Assembly: GCA_943736015.1 (NCBI GenBank)
Contig: OX031059.1
Span: 45,271,159 to 45,335,158, forward strand
Direction of reading: 5' to 3'
DNA from: Tridacna crocea
Lineage: Eukaryota; Mollusca; Bivalvia; Cardiida; Cardiidae
Length of the DNA stretch: 64,000 nucleotides
Positions 1 through 10,109 of this stretch are shown here, in pieces (within the stretch, counting starts at the first letter, position 1; each line of letters opens with the position of its first letter). The notes under the pieces are model-generated. The model was not told the DNA's origin. It saw nothing but the letters and a program-made list of their open reading frames with translations, and ran no database searches. The translations under genes were made by a program, and so were the position numbers.

Positions 1-227
1 ACTATGCCTACCTAGTGGAACAATCGGTTTTATCGCGTTGTTAGCGAAGAAACTGAGTTTCTATTAAATTATTCCTAGTAAGAGAATGTGGTGTGGCCAA
101 GCATTGACAATGGTGATAAAAACCTACTTTCTGGTAACGACAAATCGTCCATGTTTGAAAGGTGTTTCATCTTTGTGAAAAAAAGATGCAAATACACTTT
201 GTTTTCTTTTTAAAGATTTCATCTTAT

Positions 228-890
228 GGTCCAAGCGGTGTCTTCCCAGTTCGCCCAATTCCATTTCGCCCATTCCCGTTTCGCCCTTTGCCGTCTTGTC
301 CCCTACCCATTTTGCTCTTTTTCATTTTGCCCCGTTGCCACCTCGCCCAATCATCTTTTCGCCCAATTACCGTTTCGCACTTTTGCCAATTCACCCTTTG
401 CCGATTTGCCCAATGCCATCTCGCCCCTTCACCACTTCGCCCAATGCCATTTTGCCCAGTTATCAGCTCGCCCCATCACCATTTTGGCCCTTACATGTTG
501 TAGCCTACACCCTGTTCTTTTACCACATGACTATAATAATAACCCTCAAAATAAGGTTCATAAATTGAGGAATTAACTTATTAGAGGACTTTTCACTAGT
601 TTTGGACCCAGATATCAGAAAAATGGCGTTCAGGCGAAATGGGAAGGGGCCTTGTGGGAAAAGGGCGAAATGGGAAAGTTGGGCGAGATGGCGTCTGGGC
701 GAAAAGAAAAGTGGGCGAAAATGAATTTGGGCAAAACGGGAAAAGGGCAGGACAGATATTTGGCGAAATGGGAAAAGGGCGAAGTTGGAAAGGGCGAAAA
801 AAGAGTGGGCGAAACGGGAAAAATTCTGGCGTAATGGGAATGGGGGAAACGGGATTGGGCGAACTGGGAATAAACCGGTCCAAACAGACC
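228..890. mobile_element. Large foldback element with minisatellite arms
   Basis: The left arm (about 228-490) is a degenerate tandem array of a 13-16 base unit like TTTCGCCCAATTCC. The right arm (about 612-890) is the same array in reverse complement (GGGCGAAATGGGAA). The outer ends also pair: TTCCCAGTTCGCCCAAT near 243 answers GATTGGGCGAACTGGGAA near 853, and GGTCCAAGCGG answers CCGGTCCAAACAGACC. A spacer of about 120 bases separates the arms. Inverted ends built of tandem repeats are typical of foldback-type DNA transposons. No transposase is visible. Several open frames here are low-complexity by-products. Confidence 0.6.
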
Positions 891-1351
891 TTTTTTTAAA
901 CATGACTAAAAAAAAAAAGATATTTCCGAAACATTGCAGAATCTCGACTTTCATTTAACGTTAAACAAGAGAAGTAATCATTGCTCAGTAACACACATTA
1001 CGAGAGCCTCCTCATTCTTCAACCTTATTGAAAATCCTGATTTCAACCATATGCTGAACAATTGAAAAACTAATTTCAGAACTGTTTTCATCAGTTCTCT
1101 TCGTATTATACTGTAAACGAATTTAAATATTCATATCTTAGTGCCTCTTTCGCCGTTTATCGTTTTCTAAAGATACTTTTTGTTTCTTGATGTGCCAAAT
1201 TTGGCAAATGTTGCACATTCAATTAATCTAAGTAAAGCAAGACAGAGATAGGACAGCAGCTCTAAGCCTGCCAATGCTTCTATGACATATCAGAAACAGG
1301 CATACTTCTGAACTTGCTCGTTGCTGGTCTTAGTTTCCATGGTGGTCGTAT
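891..1351. other. Unassigned AT-rich sequence
   Basis: No coding exon or structured repeat recognised. A short poly-A run lies near 907-919. Confidence 0.5.
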
Positions 1352-1583
1352 TTAACTCTTTACCAAACGACTAAATTATGAATCGATCCAAATTGAAAAC
1401 ATTTGCAAATGGCAAAATAAATATGACTGAAAAAGTTGAAATTTGGTTTGGGAAGGGTAGAAAACATTGTGGGAAAAGGAGAAAATGCTGGTTACCAGCA
1501 TTTACCCCATTTTCCACGATGTTTTCAAAACGCTGAAAGTCTTCAGGGTCGTGTAAACAAGGAACTGTTTGGTAAAGAGTTAA
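1352..1583 (+). mobile_element. Family A MITE, complete (reference copy)
   Basis: Defines family A. The ends are TTAACTCTTTACCAAACGA and GGTAAAGAGTTAA, that is a TTAA duplication plus inverted CTCTTTACCA. A central hairpin centred near 1491 reads GGAGAAAATGCTGGTTACC and back. TTAA targets with C[C/T]CTTTACCA-like termini fit piggyBac-type non-autonomous elements; that assignment is inference. The 131-aa open frame across it (1436-1831) is a by-product. Confidence 0.75.
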
Positions 1584-2661
1584 GCAAATATCTAATAAAA
1601 ACTATTATTTTTACATTAAAAAACAAGTTGCAAACTGAATCGCTTTCCTGTTGGATTTCTTATAAGCTTTGTTCTAATTTCATCGAGCTTGCATATGTCG
1701 CTTGTATTGTGGACTTAATTCTAGGAATTCATGTGTTTTTTTTATTTGAAGCAAGGGTGAAGACTAACTGCTTTCTATCAGTGTATAACCTATGGTTCGA
1801 AGGACAATGCAAACTGTCAAAGTATTTCTGATAAGCACAACTGACACTCAAGATTGTTAGATACTCTTCGTTTTTTTCTCGGGAGGTATTTTTTTTAACT
1901 TTGGTTAATTTATCCGAGGCCGAGGATAATAAACCAAAATGATCTATATTGCAGTTATTTAACCTAAAGCTTCTCATAAAAACCATTTAAGTTAGATAGT
2001 ACTTAAACATAGCACGCTTAGGAAAGAACAAGATTTAATGAATGGCAATTCATCTGCAAGCGTGAAATCCGAATCAGGCAAACGTTTTGTGTGCATTTAC
2101 GCTGCACTGAATAGCGTTCGTGATTTACCAGTAAATGCCTAAACAATCTTACGAAAGACTATAAACGTCACCATGATGGCGAAAAAATGTACCCAAATTT
2201 CTTAGAGTACAACTAGCAATATTGCACTGGAATCTTTTCATGATTTTCCTTTAGAACTTGTAGCAAGTGCAGACACATAAAGCATCTATTATACGTCTGT
2301 AACAATCACATCGTCATATGAGACCTTCATAGGACAGATTTATTTCGATATCACGCATCTACATCTTATGTAATAATACAAACCTCTTGGTTTTTGCCAT
2401 TGATAAAATGAATAATTTTACTTTTTATCGAAAACAGTGCACTTTTAAAAATGAAATGGCTTCCCATTCTTTTTATTCTTATTATGCTTGAATTAACTAG
2501 TGGCGTAGGAAGATTTTGCCGTATTTCCGGGACACCTTTTAACTTTTTGCCAATTAATCATGGAGGAAGAGGGCATTTTAAAATGTAGTTGTAAACGGAG
2601 GAAATCCTGGTTACTCACAATTTTTTGCTTTTTCAACGATACATATGAGCCATGCTCTGTG
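1584..2661. other. Unassigned sequence
   Basis: No exon, RNA gene or repeat structure recognised on either strand. Confidence 0.45.
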
Positions 2662-2800
2662 AATGGGGTGCTTAATGCATCTGCAAGAAGTTTCAACTCA
2701 TGTCACCCTGCGCACTACACGTAGGCTGACATGGGTCAAAACTTTTTGCCGTTGGTCGAGAATCTGAATATGTTAGAACCAGCTTACCTGAAGATTCACC
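2662..2800 (+). repeat. Family L hairpin repeat, diverged
   Basis: Shares with 38874-39029 the order GCATCTGCAA, a TCAACTCATGTCA...TGACATGGGTCAAA imperfect hairpin, then AACAGCTTACC-like sequence. Related debris (GACATGAATCGATAC...TTTTTGTAGATGCA) lies at about 2945-2975. Confidence 0.45.
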
Positions 2801-2975
2801 TGGTCAAATAAACTGGATTTTATAAATCCATAGCTATGTGATGTTGTTTAATCCATGAATTACTTTTGACTAGCAAACGCCTATATCTATGGGTAGACCG
2901 ATCTATTGACATGCAGAAAGTAGGTGTCTGTGGAGTGCCCTGTCTGACATGAATCGATACTTTTTGTAGATGCAC

Positions 2976-3175
2976 TAGGGTCCGTATTCACCAACCATTC
3001 GCAAGACCATTCTTGGTCTTATTCTTAAATTTTTTGTCAATGTGAAAGTAACAGAACTTCTGATTGGCTAAACCAAATGGTTTAGCCAATCAGAGGTTCT
3101 GTTATTTTCACAGTCAGGAAATCTTGAAGAATAAGACAAAGAAAGTTCTTAAGAATGGTTGGTGAATATAGACCT
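2976..3175. mobile_element. Family D MITE, complete (reference copy)
   Basis: Defines family D, a nearly full-length palindrome of about 195 bases. The outer arms are GTATTCACCAACCATTC and GAATGGTTGGTGAATA. The centre is ATTGGCTAAACCAAATGG followed by its complement. The outermost bases TAGGGTCC / GACCTA also pair. No coding capacity. Confidence 0.7.
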
Positions 3176-5326
3176 AGGTCCCCTATTCAGGGTATGGCTC
3201 ATTTTTTCGTAACGAGTTTTTCGCTTTTTGTCTAGTTGATTACAATTCAAACGCTAGATTCAATTGACACTTACTATGATACCATACATTTTCGTAATAA
3301 ATCATTTCTTATATTTAAATGTAAACTGACGGTGTACGAGGGTATGGTACTAAATACAATTTGTTTGTTTACAGCCGATAGAATTTGATTCTTTGCACAT
3401 GTTTATGATCAATGAGTGGGGAACAGAAACAAGAAAGATCCATTAAAAAGCACAGATGGCGTAACGGGTACTGTAATATGAATGCCTGAATGAATATAAA
3501 GCTCTTAAATTGTGGTTTAAAACGAAAGGTAATAGAGAACAGTAATTACGCCTGTTGTTACCGCATTTTCCTCAATGTTTTGCATGTGTTGAAAGCAGCA
3601 ATTTTCAATTATGTAAATGGTTTTCAAGATTAATTGTTATGCAAGTGATCGTTGGAAAAGGTACAGTTGCTGCTAAAAATGGTATGTCTGTGATCATAAT
3701 TATAGATGCAGACTGTATTTGGTTATACGCTAACACGTAGAAAATATCAAATCGCAAATTAATCCAAGAACGGAATTAACCCTATCGTTTTCATTTGCTA
3801 AGGTGTAAATAAGTGGGACAGATATCGATAGCAGTAGCAACCTTTATATGAATTGGTGCCATAAGTAGGTTCGCAATTATATACACATTTTTACCCATCC
3901 CAAATTACTATGTACTCATTCGAGACTTATTTTATAAATTAGGTCAAAAGCCAGCTTGTGTAGCTATGCTTGATTTTATGCTGATAACTCATCTGATCAA
4001 TCTTTATGCTATTTATTCTATTGTCTTCGTTTTAAGAGCATAGATAATAGGAAAAGGTAAGTAAGTGAGTGAGTGAGTGAGTGAGTGAGGCATATTAACA
4101 AGTGATACAGAATGGAAAGACATTACTACACTTTGATTTCGTACAATAGGGCTCTCGATGTGAGTACAAAGTTCAACTATTTTACACACAGAAATCACAC
4201 TGATTTAGCCAAAGAACACGAACAAGCCAAGGATTGCCATTAAAATGACTGAATATACTAGAGGCCATACTCATTGTGGCGGTGCATGAGTGGTGACACT
4301 ATACTTTTATTCGTTTTCGAAAGTGCATGTAGGGGAGCCATATTGTTTACTATATGGAGTGGTTCAGGGTTTTTGGGAGTATACATGTAAAATTGTGCTA
4401 CTTTCATTATCAAATCGAGCCCGTATCAACTTTGTTTTTCTATTTTGGCTGAATTTTTTTTTAAAACATTTAAAATACCATAATTTCATTGTCAGATCGA
4501 TAAAAACCAGATCGTATCCAAGATAGCTTAGAGTTTAAAAATTTGTCATGTAGTATCACCACGTGGACCTCTACGTCGTTTGTTCAAGTGATGGCCTAAA
4601 AAATTGAACCGCTGTAATGTGCCCTACATCAGAAAGAACTGATTTGCGGCGCCAATGATGTTGTGCATCAATATTTTTCTTGTTACTTTACCTTTAACCT
4701 GCTGGTTGAAATTATCCTGTTATTGAGATAAAGAGTAGATCACAGTTCGGAAGCAAATAGAATAAACACTATCATCTCGGTTGTACAGTGGTTGTACACT
4801 GTTTTTGAAAGGCTGTAGGGCTTGAAACAATAATATATGGGTATGTTTTGAATGTTTGACTCGGTAAATCCATAAATAAACATTTGACTGTGTGTCAGTC
4901 ATCAACGAGTATAAGGCACATTTAACACCGTTTTTCTTGTCTTGGCAATATTTCCTCTCACTAGATCGTGAAAAAAAGATCTTAGATAAGTAAATGTAAA
5001 GTTGTTCAGGTTTCATGATCTGATGAATTACTTCTTGCAATATATCGTCCACCATCTAAATGCCGTGAAAACCAGACATTTAATTGTGTTCCTGGCAAAG
5101 TAATCCAATCTGTGATAGAGAAATTGATTATCATAGCTTTGTGGCTACGAGAGCGAGTTGCTATTTATCATTTATGACTTGGGACGTTTCTTAAGATGTA
5201 CAATTTACTTTGTTACTCTGATGAATTAAGTTAATACACGATAACGGAACAAACATCTGTCGAACGAAAATATGGCCCTTTCATGTTAGAGGACGTTTGC
5301 TCTCTTGTTTACCATTTTGCCCTGTT
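3176..5326. other. Unassigned sequence
   Basis: No exon recognised. It contains a (GTGA)n tract and a faint A-like scrap at about 3550-3660 (accgcattttcc, gatcgttggaaaaggta). Confidence 0.45.
4060..4089 (+). repeat. (GTGA)n microsatellite
   Basis: Seven near-perfect GTGA/GAGT units in a row. Confidence 0.9.
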
Positions 5327-5562
5327 TTAACTCATAAAATTTTATCAAACGACACAATGTAGCATTAGTCCAACTTGAAAGTATTTGAAGACCACAAAAT
5401 AAACGTGACTCCAATTTCAAAGATTGTTTTGGGAAGGATAGGAAACAATATGGAAAAAGGAGGAAATGCTGGTTACAAGCATTTTCTCCTTTTTCCACAG
5501 TGTTTTCTAAAGTCTTCTTTTTCAGGATCGTTAAAAGCCAGGATTGTGTAGTAAAGGGTTAA
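5327..5562 (+). mobile_element. Family A MITE, complete
   Basis: Starts TTAACTC and ends AGTAAAGGGTTAA. Its hairpin (GGAGGAAATGCTGGTTACAA) has a few mismatches. Its right TTAA (5559-5562) is also the left end of the next element. Confidence 0.7.
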
Positions 5563-5762
5563 ACATGCTCATTAAGTGAAAATGAAACTTTCAATGCGAT
5601 AATAAAACCCATATTTTGCTCTTTCAAATGCTATTTTGGGGAAGATTTTTCCACATCAGACAATGTAGATCAATGATCAGACTGCACCTTCTGTACCGTC
5701 TAATCTTGATCTACACTGTTCACATAAGGTCCTTGAGTCGCTCTAAGCAGATATAGGGTTAC
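5559..5762 (+). mobile_element. Family C MITE
   Basis: Family C has TTAA ends, an AT-rich left part (tttgctatttcaaa-like) and a right-hand hairpin, here AGACAATGTAGATCAATGAT...GATCTACACTGTTC. It ends GTCGCTCTAAGCAGATATAGGGTTA. It is wedged between two family A copies with shared boundary bases. Confidence 0.65.
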
Positions 5763-5990
5763 CCTTTACCAAACGATAAAAGTTTTGACTGATCAAAATT
5801 GAAAACGATTGCAGACTATATATTGAATTCGGTATAAATCAAGGGATATGTCTTTGATCAGCTACAAAACATCTTTGGCAGTTGGAAAAAGGAAAAAATG
5901 TTGGTAACAACATTTTCTCCTTTTTACCATTACGTTTTCAAGTCTTTTTCCCAAGTATCGTCAAACACGTCTTTTTTCTTCAACCTTTTT
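5759..5990 (+). mobile_element. Family A MITE, right end decayed
   Basis: Begins TTACCCTTTACCAAACGA, with hairpin GGAAAAAATGTTGGTAACA and its complement. The right terminus is eroded. Confidence 0.6.
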
Positions 5991-7350
5991 TCCTGTAAAG
6001 GATAAAAAAGAATTCCATTAATATCACAGCAACGAATGCACAACTAAAAGCCCCGTCTTACAGTGAACTCGTATTCAGCCTGATTCGTCTTTGTGCGACC
6101 GAATGATTTTGTTTTACTGTCTATTCGCAAAGATCAAGCCCATCTACTCTAACTAAATTGAGCATATCATGCTGCTTTTGTCATGTACAATGTTCTAACC
6201 AAATATTGTAAATAACATTTCTTGTATATGTCATTCATGTATCAATACTGCTATTTGTGAACATAATACATCTGTCCTTGAAAACTATTAGATAGATGAA
6301 ATCATCCAGCCTTCTGTTTTCAAACAGTGAGTGCGACAGACGATATTTATGGTTTTGAAAATAATGTAACAAAAGAAGCCAAGCCAGATAAACTTTGCCC
6401 CACTAATACACCATCCATTTATCCTCTTTCATTTTTTCCATAACACTTTTTTTAAGTTGTTGATTTAACGAGCAATCACTCTTTTCATCGAAATGTTTGG
6501 AATAGCTTCTTATTCATGTATAAAACGTCGAATCATATATATATGTACTCGTATACAGCTATAAATATGAATCACCCTCGATGTACAGAGATAGTTTTAA
6601 AGTCTTCTGCTGCAAACTTGGTTTAGGAGGCTAAGTATTAACCCTGTTCTTTTACATACTTCGTTCACTGTTGAAACAGCTCATAGGAGTTCATATGAGA
6701 TAAGGTGAGAAAAAGGTCTTTAGGAAGCATGAACTGCTTCTCTATTTTTTTCTCACAGGAAAAGTAACAAAGCAAAACGCAACTATTTGGCATCCCTTCA
6801 ATGGCTCTTTTTTTTTCTCATAGTGTTTTCTATAACTTTATTTTCCAACGTCCATTTTTTACAGTTCTTATGAATAGTTAGTTTTGAGAATGTATCAGCT
6901 CAAACCTCTTTAGAACCATTCGGACAATTTATGTGAATAGCCACAACATTCTGTGGCATTCAAAACGTTAGGAAAAACACTGTAAGATGTGCATTAGATA
7001 GAGAATTGTATGCATATAATATTATATGCTTTTAATCGGGCGTAAAAATGTAGGTCTGAGTTATAAAATTGTCATTAAAAATGCCAAACAGAATTCAACG
7101 TCTAGGATTCTTCTTGATAGCACACAAAAAAAGAATAATTTATTGACATAAACATCATCTTATCCATCACTACATTCATGTAATGCCTTCTGCATGTTCT
7201 GTGATAGTATAGGTCAGTGACACAATATGCTAAAGAAAGCAACTATTCGGTTCTGTTTTCATGTATAAGAGGAGGTGAATATAGTGTAATGGAAATTAAA
7301 GTTAAACGTTGTTAGTTTCTTGTACTGAGGAAGCTTATAGCTGAAGATGT
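5991..7350. other. Unassigned sequence
   Basis: No exon recognised. A possible very diverged family A relic lies at about 6630-6835 (TCTCATAGTGTTTTCTATAAC at its right). Confidence 0.4.
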
Positions 7351-7413
7351 AGGCTTATCCGAGAAGACACTTTACGCAAGTGTCCGAATGCCCCTTATCG
7401 GGTGTTGCAGGCC
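7351..7413 (+). mobile_element. Family B fragment (one end)
   Basis: Only the terminal segment survives: CTTATCCGAGAAGACACTTT, then GCAAGTGTCCGAATGCCCCTT and GTTGCAGGCC. Confidence 0.65.
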
Positions 7414-8378
7414 ATATATGGGCATCTATTTTCCTGCTAAAAAACTTGTCCTTCTACTTGCACTTAACATTACAAGCGTTGATCCTCTAATGCACCTGCC
7501 TAAATAAACACGAAATCATTTCTTTCTAGACCTTCAATCTGCAGAAAAGGATTTTAACAATTTGTCAGTAAAACTTGCATCCTTCATATTTCGAGGTTTT
7601 TTAATGTCGATTTAAAAACAACAAACAAACAAAACAAAACAAAACAAAAAAATGTTTGCAAGACGGCTGAATATGCATCTAAATTGCTTGCTGTATGAAT
7701 GCCGATATTTAATTCATGCAAGTGACGTTTTCTCGTGGCAAAAAACGTTGTACATATCGAAATGTAATAAAACCTTTGTTTTCACTTTTTACATTTAACA
7801 AAAAGACAGGCTAATATATTGACACTACTGACAGAGTTTCACCAGAATTTTGGCGTGCATTCATTCTTTGAGACGCTTATTTAACTCTGTATCAAGCAAA
7901 TGACGACATTTTCAAATTGAAAGTTATTTCTCACAGGTGCGCATGGAGATATGGCTTCTTTTGCGACAAAGATTCTATGTGTATCCGTTTGTATGCATGA
8001 AATCTTGTTGAATGTTTGATATCAACGTTGTTAAGATCATCTGCAGCAAATTGTCTCATTTACGGAAACTATTGGCACTTAATTACTGACATACGCCTAT
8101 CATTTCATGCTTTTTTGGTAGTTTATCGAGAAATAATGGTGAATTATACCTTGATATTTCATGGTTTCGACGATCGAAAAATACCGATTTCATATTTTCT
8201 AATTCTTGGACTATTGAAGGTGGAAACGGTAGTTCCCGTAAAGTAGTTACCTAGGTAAACACCTCTTTTCATTCTACCAGATTGAAATATGACGTAGTTA
8301 AAGCGCATTTACCCATTTAAGCTTTAAGCAATATTGGAATCCGGTCTTTTCTGGAGGGAGATTTTTCTCGTGAAAGAT
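7414..8378. other. Unassigned sequence
   Basis: Contains an AAAAC-rich run (about 7617-7652). The 76-codon open frame at 8016-8246 has no recognisable features. Confidence 0.4.
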
Positions 8379-8585
8379 CGAAATTTATTATATACCTAGC
8401 AGCGAAATCCTGAAATGTCTCGGTATAATAAATTTGGTATCGTCACTAGTGATGATATCAACTTTCACTTTCACTTCCTGCCGAAATTTATTATATACCT
8501 AGCAGTGAAATCCTGAAATTTCTCAGTATAATAAATTTTGATATCATCTCTAGTGACGATATCAACTTTCACTTTCACTTCCTGC
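8379..8585 (+). repeat. 103-bp tandem duplication
   Basis: Two near-identical units start at 8379 and 8482 (CGAAATTTATTATATACC) and end CTTTCACTTTCACTTCCTGC. Each unit has a small hairpin, AAATTTATTATA against TATAATAAATTT. The bases just upstream (GTGAAAGATCGAAATTTAT) match the start of the family E hairpin. Confidence 0.85.
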
Positions 8586-8676
8586 CGTGATTTAGGAACT
8601 ACTTTTTTTTCATTAAGCAATTATGACGAAAAATCAAAAATAATATTGATAGTAAGGTATACAATAAATAGAATAA

Positions 8677-8741
8677 TCAACTGGTTATTTTTGATATGAA
8701 AAATATCTCAGATATTTTTCATATCAAAAATAACCAGTTGA
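8677..8741. repeat. Perfect 32-bp inverted repeat, 1-base loop
   Basis: The left arm 8677-8708 (begins TCAACTGGTTATTTTTGAT) is exactly complementary to 8710-8741, with a single C between. It could form a cruciform in DNA or a long stem in RNA. It abuts a family E relic on its right. Confidence 0.9.
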
Positions 8742-8744
8742 CTT

Positions 8745-8900
8745 TCCTGTATTTATTTCATCCCGTGTACGTAATCTGCAATGTTTTCACGAGTGGTACG
8801 CCACTTATGAAATTATTACCAACGATGTTCAAGAGATGAAATAAATTTTGATCTTTCACTGAAAAAACAAATATCCTGTATATCTTTATTTGATGTAAAA
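8745..8900 (+). mobile_element. Family E remnant (hairpin half)
   Basis: Contains TTTATTTCATCCCGTGTAC, TTTTCACGAGTGGTACGCCA, GATGAAATAAATTTTGATCT and TTTCACTGAAAAAACAAATA in the same order as the complete copies at 56-61 kb, but the central palindrome is eroded. Confidence 0.6.
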
Positions 8901-9601
8901 AAATGAGCGAATTATTTTGCCATTACATGTGTACCTAAATAGTTTTTCAGGCACTATTTTGATTCTGCAATGATTTATTATCTGTTGATACCAAGATAAA
9001 TTACGCCTTTTTAAGCTTTTAACGAATAAGTATTTGCCAATTAAACAGTAGGAGTTGAAATAAACTGCTTTTCAAACATACAGAAAACCATAAAGATAGT
9101 TTACCCTGTAAATGCCGCTAAATATCCTATATATTAAAAGACTTCATGAACAGTGGGTATGTGTACGAAGTCATCTTTACGACTGAAGAGGAAATAGACA
9201 ATTCTTTAACTGCTTAATCTGCTGAACTTATAGAGCGATTTAAACAAGCAATAGATCTAACAGATATATATCTGTTGACGCACTATTGCTTGTCAGAAAT
9301 TTGCAGAGGATTATAGTTTAAGGTAAGTTTGCAGGAAAAATCTTGCTAGTTCCGTTAACTTTACGTGCCACTGAATATGCGCAATGTTCTGTGAAAACTG
9401 AAAAGGTAACCTTGGTTGAAACTTTTTGCTATGGTTGACTTTGCTGTATGTCAAATGTGCATTCTTTCGCGAACCAGTGTTTTTTTTTATCTTTATTATT
9501 GGTAAGGTCCATAACTAACAATTATGCATTAAACCATATTTCAAAGAGCAGACCTAACGTGCCATTGATATAGGTAAAGATCGGGTATGACAACAAAACC
9601 T

Positions 9602-9797
9602 GGGCCCTATTCACCAACCATTCTTAAGAACGGTATTTGTCTTATTCTCCAGAATTTTCTACATTTGTAAATAACACAACTTATGATTGGCTAAACCATT
9701 CGGTTTAGCCAATCAGAAATTGTGTAACTTACAAATTTACAAAAACTTGGAGAATAAGACCAGGAATATTCTCAGAAATGGTTAGTAAATACAGGCT
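9602..9797. mobile_element. Family D MITE, complete
   Basis: Arms ATTCACCAACCATTCTTAAG and CTCAGAAATGGTTAGTAAAT, with centre GGCTAAACCATTCGGTTTAGCC. An open frame that reads out of its right end (9778-10110) is not taken as a gene. Confidence 0.7.
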
Positions 9798-10002
9798 CAG
9801 AATAAGTGGCGTAGTTTTTCAATCTAGCCTCGAAACATCGATAAACTTTCTGGAAATATTAACTGAGGGAGGACATGAGTTTATCGAAGAAACATTTAGG
9901 GGATATGTTCTATTGACATTCTTCTGTGTCATATTCGGCTGCTATATGGTAACACTAAGTATGTTTTCATTGGTCAATGATCTCAAAAGGTTCCTGAGAC
10001 TG

Positions 10003-10109
10003 GGTCTGTATTCACCAACCATTCTTCGGAACCTTCTTAGTCTAACCCGCCAAGGTTTCGCTAAATTTGAAAACAGTACTTCTGATTGGCTAAACCATTT
10101 TGTGGGATA
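10003..10109 (+). mobile_element. Family D left half
   Basis: Runs from GTCTGTATTCACCAACCATT to ATTGGCTAAACCATTTTGT and then stops at the palindrome centre. It lies 200 bases after a complete copy. Confidence 0.6.

Noticed and set aside
162-954. Six overlapping Pro/Phe-rich or Gly/Lys-rich open frames
   Set aside because: Low-complexity translation of the foldback arms in several frames at once.
1436-1831. 131-codon open frame, and similar frames with VGKGENAGYQHFLLFP
   Set aside because: The same peptide recurs wherever family A lies, on both strands; it is a translation of the hairpin.
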